A stretch of 64,000 nt of DNA from Zoogloeaceae bacterium (GTDB taxonomy: Bacteria; Pseudomonadota; Gammaproteobacteria; Burkholderiales; Rhodocyclaceae): assembly GCA_024235595.1 (NCBI GenBank), contig JACKMC010000009.1, positions 1 through 64,000 on the forward strand, given 5' to 3'. Positions 1 to 7,910 of this stretch are shown piece by piece (positions within the stretch are counted from its first letter, which is position 1; each line of letters begins with the position of its first letter). Made by a program: the position numbers and the translations under genes. The notes below the pieces were generated by a model. It was not told where the DNA came from and ran no database searches. It worked only from the letters and a program-made list of their open reading frames with translations.

Positions 1-911
1 GAACGTCCTGGAAGCCACGGCACAATGGTAGCGCATGCCTTTGGCGCTGATCGAGAACGTGCCACCGCACAGCCGCCCGGAACCGCAGCCGCCCCGATCT
101 GCGCCTTCAGCGCCGCTCGCGCCCGTCGGCAGTCGCCGCCAGCAGTGAACGAGCGAACGGCGCGGTGATCGTGACCAACGTCCTGGATGCTCAGATCAAC
201 ATTGATGTTTGCTCGGCGACCTCCCGGGAATCTGACCGCCGATGCCAAACTCGTGCGCAATACCAAGCACTTCGAATCCGGGGTCGTCCCCGACGTCCTG
301 GAGCGTGGCTGGCACGTGCGACAGCACCTTGCCTTCGGCGCGAACGCCATCGAACGCATCGACGGCCCCCCTTAACCTGGTTTCGCCATCTCGCGCAGCA
401 TCTGCTCGACCGTGATCTTATCGCGGATGCGTGCTTCCCCCACGCCATCCGGACCCTTCGCGTAAGCGGTATCGACAGCAGTGCAGCTACGGCACTCGCC
501 GGCGATGAGTCCGGCTACCGACACGATCCGCTCGAGATTGCCGAGCAACGCGCCGTCATCCTCTTCGCGCATGAGGGACAGCGCTTGAATTTTTGGGGCG
601 CAAGAGTCCGCGATTGGACCGAAGGGGTCAAGCCGGCGATCTGCCAGCATCGCTCAGACCGCGCCATCTCCGGCGCTACGCACACGGGCCAAAGGGCCTC
701 TTGCCGGTGCACGAGTGGCCATGTCGGAGACGTAACGTGTATGACGAACAGGGAAACATATTGTGGTCAACCCTAGGTTCGTGATTTTCGTCTTGTATGT
801 CCAGAGAATACTCCCATATACTCCATTCATCCTATGACCAAAGTCGTAGGAACCAATCCAATCCTAAGCATGTCTCATAGCGTGCATGGGTAATCCAAAC
901 GGAGAAATGGC
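1..911. other. Region without a convincing gene; possible degraded DNA
   Basis: No open frame here shows a recognisable domain or a good ribosome binding site. Several short frames overlap on both strands, which is typical of GC-rich noncoding or decayed DNA. One plus-strand frame around 187-375 contains the string LVRNTKHFESGV, which faintly resembles the C-terminal end of PIN-domain (VapC-type) toxins. The resemblance is too short to call. The AT content rises after about 780, which is consistent with the promoter region of the regulator starting at 912. Confidence 0.35.
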
Positions 912-1217
912 ATGAAATCAAACGACGATGTGGATGTACGCGAAATTCGGCGCAAGCTGGGTCTCAATCAATCGCAGTTCTGGTCGAAGATCGGCGTAAC
1001 CCAGAGCGGCGGGTCGCGTTACGAGAGCGGTCGGAACATTCCCCGCCCGGTACAGGCCCTGCTACGGCTGGTGCACGTCGAACAGATCGATATCGGCAAG
1101 ATCAAGAAAGAGGATCTTGAAGTTACGGAATACCTGCGCGCCAGCAACCCGGAGCTTTTCAAGACGCTGAAGAAAGAGGCTCGCGCGTCGAAAAAGAAGG
1201 AACGCGGCACGAAGTAA
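912..1217 (+). CDS. Small HTH (XRE-like) transcriptional regulator
   Basis: This 101-residue protein is probably a cytoplasmic DNA-binding regulator. Residues about 10-50 form a helix-turn-helix of the Cro/C1 type (REIRRKLGLNQSQFWSKIG, then TQSGGSRYESG), followed by PVQALLRL as the closing helix. The tail is lysine rich. A GGAG ribosome binding site lies 7 bases before the ATG. The gene stands alone, with a strong terminator 25 bases after the stop. Its target is unknown. It could also be the antitoxin of a lost toxin partner. Confidence 0.8.
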   Translation: MKSNDDVDVREIRRKLGLNQSQFWSKIGVTQSGGSRYESGRNIPRPVQALLRLVHVEQIDIGKIKKEDLEVTEYLRASNPELFKTLKKEARASKKKERGTK

Positions 1218-1238
1218 GCGCCCAATCCGTGCCGACCA

Positions 1239-2099
1239 TCAGGGGCTGACGCGAACTGTCAGCCCTTTTTTTTCGATCATTTTCGCGTAGCTGCCGAGCT
1301 GATCCTGGGTCAGCGCCGCGATGCGGGCTGCCCCCGGTTGCATCGAGGGTCTCACCACCCCGTAGAGCAGCACGCCCTTGAGGCGTTCGACCCCGGCCCT
1401 GTCCAGCAGATCGAGATAGCTCGACATCATGGCCTCGTCCGGCTCCCTGCCGTCACGAACAAACAGGCAGGTCTGCACCCATGTCGGGCAACGGTCGGCG
1501 CAAGACCTGAGGTTCCGCACCACCCTCGCAGGATCCAAGGAGACCCCATTGATATCGAGGTAGTCTTCCGCGCGTCCGCCGTCGAGCTTGAACCATGCTT
1601 CTCCACCCAGCCCGGCAAGACGGCTGATACCCTTTCGCACGCCCTCACGACCCATCAGACTGCCATTTGTAATCAACCTGATGGGTACGCTTTCGGCAAG
1701 CAGACCACTGGCCTCGCGCACCCTGCCGACAAGTTCGATCGCTTCGTCGAATGACTCGGAACTCGTCGGCTCACCATTCCCCGAAAACGCAATATCGCAG
1801 ATTCTTCGGAGTCCTTCGGGCACGTGCCGTTCCATGAAGCCGTCGTGCAGAAGTTCGTGCAGGAAAGCCGTCAATTCCTCCTGCAGAAGGGGCAGGTCGA
1901 TGGGCGGGGGCCCCCCGCGAACCAGGCCCGGAACCTGGCAATAGATGCATTGCCAGTTGCAAGCATTGTTCGGATTCAGGTTGATCCCGACCGATACGCC
2001 TCCGGCACGGCGCGACACCACTGGATAGACATAGCGCATGCCAACCGCTGTGCGGTCATGATCTGCGAACCCAAGCACGCCCTTTGTACCCGAAATCAT
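1239..2099 (-). CDS. Radical SAM protein (COG0731-like Fe-S oxidoreductase)
   Basis: This 286-residue protein is predicted to cleave S-adenosylmethionine at a [4Fe-4S] cluster. The cluster motif CNWQCIYC gives Cys47, Cys51 and Cys54 (CxxxCxxC). GNGEPT further on is the usual SAM-contacting segment. The general shape (a short N-terminal stretch, then SVGINLNPNNACNWQC) recalls the Tyw1-like COG0731 group rather than the QueE fold. It is divergent from queD with a 69-base gap, so the two may share a promoter region and could both act in tRNA or pterin-type modification. The exact substrate is not evident. Confidence 0.8.
   Translation of the reverse strand: MISGTKGVLGFADHDRTAVGMRYVYPVVSRRAGGVSVGINLNPNNACNWQCIYCQVPGLVRGGPPPIDLPLLQEELTAFLHELLHDGFMERHVPEGLRRICDIAFSGNGEPTSSESFDEAIELVGRVREASGLLAESVPIRLITNGSLMGREGVRKGISRLAGLGGEAWFKLDGGRAEDYLDINGVSLDPARVVRNLRSCADRCPTWVQTCLFVRDGREPDEAMMSSYLDLLDRAGVERLKGVLLYGVVRPSMQPGAARIAALTQDQLGSYAKMIEKKGLTVRVSP
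1243..1273 (+). terminator. Intrinsic terminator of the HTH regulator gene
   Basis: GGGCTGAC (1243-1250) pairs perfectly with GTCAGCCC (1258-1265) around a 7-base loop and is followed by eight T. The stem lies inside the last codons of the convergent radical SAM gene, so one sequence serves as coding DNA on one strand and terminator on the other. Confidence 0.9.
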
Positions 2100-2168
2100 C
2101 TCGACACCTCAGTCCAAGGTCCACTCGATGCTATACTCTTCGCCCGTTTAATCAAGTACTTATAAATC

Positions 2169-2636
2169 ATGCGTATCACCCGAAGGCTGGAGTTCGACGC
2201 AGGTCACCGGATCCCCGACCATGCCAGTCAGTGTCGCCATCTACACGGCCATCGCTACGCGATAGAGATCACGCTTTCGGGCGAGGTGATCGAATCGGCG
2301 GGTGCGGCGGCAAACGGCATGGTGATGGATTTTGGCGACATCAAGGCCATTGCCAACAAACATCTCGTCGAGGCTTGGGATCATGCATTCCTCGCCTATC
2401 GTCACGACGAGACGGTGGTCCGGATGTTGTCCACCTTGCCCGGCCACAAGACCGTTCTGCTCGAAGCAGTACCGACCGCCGAGAACTTGGCCGCGATCGC
2501 GTTCGAAACGCTAGACCCGCTGTACATGGACACCTACGGGAACAGTCTCAGGCTCGAGCGGATTCGCCTTTACGAAACCCCCAACTGCTGGGCTGACGCG
2601 CTTCGCAATGAGAATCAAGGGTCGTCTGGCGGATAG
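2169..2636 (+). CDS. queD: 6-carboxy-5,6,7,8-tetrahydropterin synthase (QueD family)
   Basis: QueD turns dihydroneopterin triphosphate into 6-carboxytetrahydropterin, the second step of queuosine precursor synthesis. The 155 residues show the zinc ligands His13, His26 and His28 (in CRHLHGHRY), the catalytic Cys22, the WDH segment in mid protein and the terminal Glu of RLYETP. The ATG follows an AT-rich leader (AAGTACTTATAAATC). The stop codon (2634-2636) lies inside the 3' end of the convergent tRNA-Ser gene. A pterin synthase role in another pathway cannot be excluded, but the family fit is good. Confidence 0.88.
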   Translation: MRITRRLEFDAGHRIPDHASQCRHLHGHRYAIEITLSGEVIESAGAAANGMVMDFGDIKAIANKHLVEAWDHAFLAYRHDETVVRMLSTLPGHKTVLLEAVPTAENLAAIAFETLDPLYMDTYGNSLRLERIRLYETPNCWADALRNENQGSSGG

Positions 2637-2716
2637 GGTGGGATTCGAACCCACGGACCCCGCGAAGGGTCGCCGGTTTTCAAGACCGGTGCATTCAACC
2701 ACTCTGCCACCTATCC
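2627..2716 (-). tRNA. tRNA-Ser (UGA)
   Basis: Read on the minus strand the gene starts GGATAGGTGGCAGAGTGG and ends CCTATCC plus discriminator G and an encoded CCA (2627-2629). It has the long variable arm of a class II tRNA. The anticodon loop CTTGAAA gives anticodon TGA. The acceptor stem pairs fully. The last bases overlap the 3' end of queD. Confidence 0.96.
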
Positions 2717-2849
2717 GTTACAGGCCCGATGCTCGGGCGTGCCAAGCGAGCTGCGGAGTATAGCATCGCCGCAAAATGGTATCAGCAGGAGCACGCGCGC
2801 CTTGCCCCGGCCCATGCCGAACACATTGCGGCGCGCACCTGGAGAAAGC

Positions 2850-3698
2850 TTAGTAGGCAAAGAAACCCCTGCCCGTCTTGCGCCCCAGATAACCTGCCTC
2901 CACCATTTCGATCAATAGCGGTGCGGCGCGGTATTTTGGATCCTTGAAGGATTCAAACAGCACCTGCATCACCGCGAGCTGAACGTCCAGGCCAATAAGG
3001 TCACACAAGGCAAGTGGCCCGATGGGATGGTTGGCACCGAGCTTCATCGCTTCGTCGATCTCCGCGGCAGTGGCGAGCCCCTCGCCCAATGCGAAGACAG
3101 CCTCGTTTATCATCGGGCACAACATTCGATTGACCACGAAGCCCGGACTGTTGCGCACATTGACCGCAGTCTTGCCGATCGATTCGGCCAGGGCGGCAAC
3201 GATCCGGCGCGTTTCGTCCGAGGTCTGCAGGCCGGCGACGAGTTCCACCAGCGCCATGACCGGCACCGGATTGAAAAAGTGCATACCGATGACCTGCGAC
3301 GATCTCTTGGTCGCAGCAGCAATACGGGTTATCGAAATCGATGAGGTGTTCGACGCGAGAATCGCCCCTTCCTTGGCAATCGAATCGAGCTGACTGAAAA
3401 TCTTGAGCTTCAGTTCAAGATTCTCGGTCGCGGCTTCGACGATCAGGTCGCAATCCGAGAGGCTGGCGAGCTCGGTCGAAGTCGTGATGCGCGCCAGTAC
3501 TGCCGTCTTTTCGGCCTCGGACATCTTCTCTTTCTTGATCAGACGATCGAGACTCGAAGATATCGTGGCAAGGCCGCGCTGGGTTTGCGCTTCGGCGACA
3601 TCCGTCATCGTAACCGCATATCCGGCTACTGCGAACGCCTGCGAAATGCCACTTCCCATGGCGCCAGATCCAACCACTCCAATACAATTTTCTCGCAT
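2850..3698 (-). CDS. hbd: 3-hydroxybutyryl-CoA dehydrogenase
   Basis: This NAD-dependent enzyme interconverts 3-hydroxyacyl-CoA and 3-ketoacyl-CoA. At 282 residues it has the length of the single-domain Hbd/PaaH family. The N-terminus carries the dinucleotide-binding GVVGSGAMGSG. SNTSSISI and the catalytic HFFNPVPVMALVE follow, and the helical C-terminal domain contains PGFVVNRML and NHPIGPLALCDLIGLD. GAGAGGAAG before the ATG is a good ribosome binding site. The substrate could be 3-hydroxybutyryl-CoA or an intermediate of aromatic-ring degradation (PaaH-like); nearby genes do not decide between them. Confidence 0.88.
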   Translation of the reverse strand: MRENCIGVVGSGAMGSGISQAFAVAGYAVTMTDVAEAQTQRGLATISSSLDRLIKKEKMSEAEKTAVLARITTSTELASLSDCDLIVEAATENLELKLKIFSQLDSIAKEGAILASNTSSISITRIAAATKRSSQVIGMHFFNPVPVMALVELVAGLQTSDETRRIVAALAESIGKTAVNVRNSPGFVVNRMLCPMINEAVFALGEGLATAAEIDEAMKLGANHPIGPLALCDLIGLDVQLAVMQVLFESFKDPKYRAAPLLIEMVEAGYLGRKTGRGFFAY

Positions 3699-3847
3699 TT
3701 TTCTTCCTCTCGAACATTCAGGAATCGGCAGTCATTGCCTTGCCGATCTGGACAATGTGTGGGGAATGTACCCGAAAACGATCGCTTCTCGCCAAAATCG
3801 AGCGGCACGCTGGACAGCCGCCAAATTGGCTGCGTATGCTCCAGGAA

Positions 3848-5185
3848 ATGCTGATCAAGTCATCGCGCCGGGAAGCCCTGCTGATAGCCCTGCCGGCATT
3901 CGCGGTGGCGCTGTGTGCTTTCTGGCTACTTTTCGCCTATGCGCGCCCGGCGCCTCCCCGTGTCGTGACAATGGTGACGGGCTCGGAGGGTGGCGCCTAC
4001 GAGCATTTCGGAAAAATCTACAAGGAAGCGCTGGCGCGCGAAGGCATAGAGTTGCGCCTGCGCAGGACCTCGGGCTCGGTCGAGAACGTCCGGCTTCTCA
4101 ATACCGATCCCGAGATCGACCTGGGATTCGTTCAGGGTGGCATCCTCAATGCACCGAACTCCACCGACCTGAACCAGCTCGGCAGCCTTTTCCCCGAGCC
4201 GATGTGGATCTTCACCCGGCCGCCCATCGATGAGGGACGATTGAGCAGCCTCCGTGGCAAAAGGATCGGAATCGGTGCAAGCGGCAGCGGCACCCAGCTT
4301 CTTGCCCTGCAACTGCTGGGCGTCAATGGCTTCGCGCTGGATTCGAACGACCTGTTCAGCGACGGAGAAATCGCCTCTTCGCGCGCGCTCCGGGGTGGCA
4401 CGCTCGATGCATTGCTCATGGTCGCCGGCGCGCAATCGCCTGTTCTGCAGGCACTACTGGCCGCGCCCGGGATCGGCCTCCTCGACCTGACTCACAGCGA
4501 GGCCTACAAGCGACGCTTCCCACACCTCGAAACGCTCACGCTTCCGGCTGCAACGCTGGACTTCGTGGGCGGGCGGCCTGCGCATGACGTGCACCTTCTG
4601 GGCTCAAACGCGGTTCTTGTCGGCAAGGTCGATCTTCACCCGGCATTGGTCAGCCTGCTGCTGCAAACGGCCAAACAAATTCATGGCGAGCCAGGCCTGT
4701 TTCAGCGACGCGGCGAATTTCCAGCCATTCGCGACGGCGGCCTGCCGGTCAATCCACAGGCACAGAGATTCTACGAATACGGCACGCCGCTGCTGCAGCG
4801 ATATCTGCCCTTCTGGCTGGCAGTCCTGATCGACAGATTGCTCGTCTCGCTGCTTCCGGTGCTGGCGATCTTGCTGCCGCTGATCCGGATAGCCCCTCCG
4901 CTCTATGCCTGGAGAAAGCGCTCGAAGATCTACCGCTGGTATGGCGAGCTCAAGTTTCTTGAGCAACATGCAAGAACCTGCCCGCAGTCGGAGCTCGGGG
5001 AGGTTCTCGAACGGCTCGGCGAGATCGAACTGCACGCGGCCGAGCGCAGGACGCCACTCGCTTTCGCGAACGAACTCTACACTCTGCGCGAACATGTCGC
5101 GCTCGTGCGCGCCAGCATCATCGAGCGGCATCGCCACGGCACGGCCACACCCAAGGAAATGGAAATCCGGCCTGAAGCACATTGA
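3848..5185 (+). CDS. TAXI-family TRAP transporter solute-binding protein, membrane anchored
   Basis: The first 300 residues match TAXI-type periplasmic binding proteins: MVTGSEGGAYEHFGKIY near the N-terminus and GASGSGTQLLALQLL later. A membrane segment at about residues 9-30 serves as signal or anchor. Unlike classic members, the 445-residue protein continues into a second hydrophobic stretch (LAVLIDRLLVSLLPVLAILLPLI) and about 90 charged, probably cytoplasmic residues. No TRAP membrane subunits are adjacent. The ATG at 3848 is preferred because the hydrophobic segment follows it directly; upstream in-frame starts would add about 36 residues. Confidence 0.75.
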   Translation: MLIKSSRREALLIALPAFAVALCAFWLLFAYARPAPPRVVTMVTGSEGGAYEHFGKIYKEALAREGIELRLRRTSGSVENVRLLNTDPEIDLGFVQGGILNAPNSTDLNQLGSLFPEPMWIFTRPPIDEGRLSSLRGKRIGIGASGSGTQLLALQLLGVNGFALDSNDLFSDGEIASSRALRGGTLDALLMVAGAQSPVLQALLAAPGIGLLDLTHSEAYKRRFPHLETLTLPAATLDFVGGRPAHDVHLLGSNAVLVGKVDLHPALVSLLLQTAKQIHGEPGLFQRRGEFPAIRDGGLPVNPQAQRFYEYGTPLLQRYLPFWLAVLIDRLLVSLLPVLAILLPLIRIAPPLYAWRKRSKIYRWYGELKFLEQHARTCPQSELGEVLERLGEIELHAAERRTPLAFANELYTLREHVALVRASIIERHRHGTATPKEMEIRPEAH

Positions 5186-5217
5186 GGTCCCGCGAGCCAT
5201 CCTCAGCCGCGACACTC

Positions 5218-5253
5218 AAAGAAAACGCCCTGCGTCTGCAGGGCGTTTTCTTT
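5218..5253. terminator. Bidirectional intrinsic terminator
   Basis: A perfect 16-bp stem (AAAGAAAACGCCCTGC against GCAGGGCGTTTTCTTT) with a 4-base loop carries T-rich ends on both strands. It can end transcription of the TAXI protein gene from the left and of the tRNA cassette from the right. Confidence 0.9.
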
Positions 5254-5258
5254 ACTTC

Positions 5259-5335
5259 TGGCGGAGTGGACGGGACTCGAACCCGCGACCCCCGGCGTGA
5301 CAGGCCGGTATTCTAACCAACTGAACTACCACTCC
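5259..5335 (-). tRNA. tRNA-Asp (GUC), copy 1
   Basis: The minus strand reads GGAGTGGTAGTTCAG..., anticodon loop CTGTCAC (GTC), and ends in CCACTCC, G and encoded CCA: 77 nt. It is the last gene of the Ala-Glu-Asp cassette. GluQ, encoded at 46925-47830, modifies the queuosine of tRNA-Asp in other bacteria. Confidence 0.97.
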
Positions 5336-5394
5336 GCACCAAACCCACCTTCGGATTTCAGCCCGAAGCTACTGCCGTCACCGGCTTGGAAAGC

Positions 5395-5470
5395 TGGCGT
5401 CCCCACGGGGATTCGAACCCCGGTTATCGCCGTGAAAGGGCGGTGTCCTAGGCCTCTAGACGATGGGGAC
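5395..5470 (-). tRNA. tRNA-Glu (UUC), copy 1
   Basis: This 76-nt gene reads GTCCCCATCGTCTAGAGG..., with anticodon loop CTTTCAC (TTC), a T-arm GGTTCGAATCC and an encoded CCA. It is the middle gene of the first cassette. Confidence 0.97.
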
Positions 5471-5478
5471 CTATCTGT

Positions 5479-5554
<76 letters not shown>

Positions 5555-5567
5555 AAACAGAGGCGGC

Positions 5568-5595
5568 ATTATAGCAATCAAAACCGGATGCGCAA
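5568..5595 (-). promoter_or_regulatory. Probable sigma-70 promoter of the first tRNA cassette
   Basis: The minus strand carries TATAAT (5573-5568), with TTGCGC (5595-5590) 16 bases upstream as a weak -35 element. It lies 14 bp before the tRNA-Ala 5' end. A TATAAT also lies 20 bp before the same gene in the second copy. Confidence 0.6.
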
Positions 5596-5636
5596 GCTTT
5601 TTTTGAGCACCAACAACTCAAAAAACCACAATACCT

Positions 5637-5713
5637 TGGCGGAGTGGACGGGACTCGAACCCGCGACCCCCGGCGTGACAGGCCGGTATTCTAACCAACT
5701 GAACTACCACTCC
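5637..5713 (-). tRNA. tRNA-Asp (GUC), copy 2
   Basis: This appears identical to copy 1 in all stems and loops, again with an encoded CCA, and is 378 bp away from it. It ends the second Ala-Glu-Asp cassette. Confidence 0.97.
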
Positions 5714-5770
5714 GCACCAAACCCGACTCCGGATTTCAGCCCGAAGTTGTAACTCTCGACGCGAGCAAAC

Positions 5771-5846
5771 TGGCGTCCCCACGGGGATTCGAACCCCGGT
5801 TATCGCCGTGAAAGGGCGGTGTCCTAGGCCTCTAGACGATGGGGAC
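5771..5846 (-). tRNA. tRNA-Glu (UUC), copy 2
   Basis: This appears identical to copy 1 (anticodon TTC, encoded CCA). The spacer to its neighbours differs slightly in length and sequence from the first cassette. Confidence 0.97.
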
Positions 5847-5856
5847 CTACTTTCTT

Positions 5857-5932
<76 letters not shown>

Positions 5933-5951
5933 GTACCGCGAAAGAGGCCGA

Positions 5952-5980
5952 ATTATAGGTCGGCTCGTGCACCGTGTAAA
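5952..5980 (-). promoter_or_regulatory. Strong sigma-70 promoter of the tRNA cassettes
   Basis: On the minus strand TTTACA (5980-5975) and a perfect TATAAT (5957-5952) are separated by 17 bases. The tRNA-Ala 5' end follows 20 bp downstream. The remaining stretch from here to about 6253 shows no further feature. Confidence 0.8.
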
Positions 5981-6253
5981 CACCGGATGATAGTCCTTCC
6001 GACCACCTCTGCCGGGGTGTTGCAGAAGCGCTCGATACCATCGTCTCGCCGAACGGATCGGGGACACGCAAGATGAACTTCACAAACATCTATTTGTCCA
6101 GGACAAACACGGTCTGCTCTTGCCTCCTCCCTCATTTCGGCGCATATGAATATCCACCCTTCCGGCTACGATCGGTCTGTCACGTTTTCTCAACTCCTGC
6201 AGATCAACGGGGTTTCGCCTTTAGCTGCCGCTCACTGCGAATCTCGCACGGCG

Positions 6254-7480
6254 ATGGATTCACCGCCGAGCTTCCCGCCCAGCCGCTTTACCGCCCTGAG
6301 ACGACTTGCGGGTGCGAAGCCGGCGCTTTACGCCCGCACGAGAAACCAGGTGAACGGCGCTGTCACCTTGCTCGGGCCTTACTTCACGCATGGGCTCATC
6401 ACGCTTTACGAGGCTTTCGAATACCTTCGCTTCCGACACGGCTTGACGCTGCGTGACAAGTTGCCTGCGGAGCTCGCCTGGCGAAGCTTCTTCCATGAGA
6501 TCTGGCAGGAACATGGAAACCGCATATTCGAGCCGATGCACGAAGCTCCTCTGACGGCAAGACATTTGCGCGCACTGCCTGCCGACATCCGCGTTGGGGC
6601 AACGGGCGTCCGGGTCATCGACGCCTCGATCAGACAGCTCTATGAGACGGGCTATCTGCACAACCACCAGCGTCTCTGGCTGGCCAGCTATTGCATTCAC
6701 TATCGTAAGGTGGATTGGCGCCTGGCCGCCGGCTGGCTGTATGGTCATCTGCTCGACGGCGACCTTGCCAGCAATTTTCTTTCCTGGCAGTGGGTGGCAG
6801 GATGTTTCAGCAGCAAGCCCTATCTTTTTGACGCCGAGAACGTCGTGCGTTTCGCGCCCGGTCTTGCCAGCGCCGGAACGTGGATCGATCGCCCACGAGC
6901 AGAGCTTGAGGCCATCGCCCGCGGAAGGGACGATATCGGCCCTGAACCTGGACTGCATCGCGGCGTCTCCGAGCCGCCGCTGTTGACTCGACCGCCCGGA
7001 CACACGCGCCCCAGGGATTTCATGCCGCTGTTCTCAGGGAGGCGCGTGACCCTCGTTCACCCGTGGTCGCTTACCCGCCCGCGCGATGCTTCGATTGCGA
7101 TCGGTGTAATACACCTGCCTTTCCACACTCAGCACCCCTGGAGCCGTCAGCGCTGGGATTTCGTGATGTCCCGCATGGAAGAGATCTGCGACGCGGTGTG
7201 GATCGGCGACCTGCGCCGGCTGGGCGAGCTTGCGGTTCGATGCGAGCGACTTGCCGCACGACCGACCCTGAGCGATGGATATCGCGAGGCATTTGCAGCG
7301 CTCGGCACCACGCCCTTGGCGGTGACGCCCATGCTGCCGCGGCCACCCCGGCCAGGCCGCTCGTTCAGCGCCTACATGAAGCAATTGCGGCGGATCGCAC
7401 CGCAGCTCTTCGAATCCGTCGCCAGCGCCCCGAGACGAACGAAACTGCAGCACCATGGGGACGAGCACAATGCCCCCTGA
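6254..7480 (+). CDS. Photolyase/cryptochrome-like FAD protein, domain order unusual
   Basis: Residues about 10-250 match the helical FAD-binding domain of DNA photolyases: ARTRNQVNGAVTLLGPYF, ELAWRSFFHEIW, then IDASIRQLYETGYLHNHQR and LLDGDLASNFLSWQW. The alpha/beta antenna domain that normally precedes it is missing. Instead about 150 residues follow, including WSRQRWDFVMSRMEEICD, VWIGDLRRL and RSFSAYMKQL, which look like the end of that antenna domain placed after the FAD domain. The ATG at 6254 (408 residues) is preferred; an upstream ATG at 6146 adds 36 residues without domain content. Flavin binding is likely, but repair activity is unproven. Confidence 0.72.
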   Translation: MDSPPSFPPSRFTALRRLAGAKPALYARTRNQVNGAVTLLGPYFTHGLITLYEAFEYLRFRHGLTLRDKLPAELAWRSFFHEIWQEHGNRIFEPMHEAPLTARHLRALPADIRVGATGVRVIDASIRQLYETGYLHNHQRLWLASYCIHYRKVDWRLAAGWLYGHLLDGDLASNFLSWQWVAGCFSSKPYLFDAENVVRFAPGLASAGTWIDRPRAELEAIARGRDDIGPEPGLHRGVSEPPLLTRPPGHTRPRDFMPLFSGRRVTLVHPWSLTRPRDASIAIGVIHLPFHTQHPWSRQRWDFVMSRMEEICDAVWIGDLRRLGELAVRCERLAARPTLSDGYREAFAALGTTPLAVTPMLPRPPRPGRSFSAYMKQLRRIAPQLFESVASAPRRTKLQHHGDEHNAP

Positions 7481-7910
7481 GCACGCAACCGTGCCGCAAA
7501 TCGCCCGCCTGCTCGGCTATGGCGGGCTGATTCCATTCGCCGCCCTCGCGGCCCTGGCGCTGGGATCGTCCCAGTCCGCTGCCTGGATCCACGCACTGAT
7601 CGCCTACGGCGCGGTGATCCTGAGTTTTGTGGGCGCCCTGCATTGGGCCTTCGGCATGCTCGTGGCGTCGAGCGATCGCGCTGCGCGCACGATGCTTTGC
7701 TGGAGCGTGATTCCGGCGCTGCTCGGATGGCTAGCGTTGCTGGCCACGCCGAATACCGCCCTGGTGCTGCTAGCAGCGACCTTCGCGTTACATTTTTCGC
7801 TCGACCTGCGGCTCGTCCGCCAGCACTCCCTGCCCGCCTGGTATCTGCCGCTTCGCGCCCGCCTCACCCTTGTCGCCTGCACAAGCCTGCTGTTGTCGCT
7901 GTTCGCCTGA
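7470..7910 (+). CDS. DUF3429-type small integral membrane protein
   Basis: This 146-residue protein has four or five hydrophobic segments (GLIPFAALAALALG, IHALIAYGAVILSFVGALHW, SVIPALLGWLALLA, ALVLLAATFALHFSLD, and the C-terminal LVACTSLLLSLFA). FVGALHW and the PAWYLPLR near the end fit DUF3429 proteins, whose role is unknown. The start overlaps the photolyase-like gene by 11 bp (26 bp if the ATG at 7455 is used), suggesting translational coupling. The stop touches the stop of the convergent FAD oxidoreductase. Confidence 0.78.
   Translation: MPPEHATVPQIARLLGYGGLIPFAALAALALGSSQSAAWIHALIAYGAVILSFVGALHWAFGMLVASSDRAARTMLCWSVIPALLGWLALLATPNTALVLLAATFALHFSLDLRLVRQHSLPAWYLPLRARLTLVACTSLLLSLFA

Noticed and set aside
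187..375. VapC-type toxin fragment
   Set aside because: Only about a dozen residues resemble a PIN-domain end, the acidic active site is not visible and no antitoxin is adjacent.
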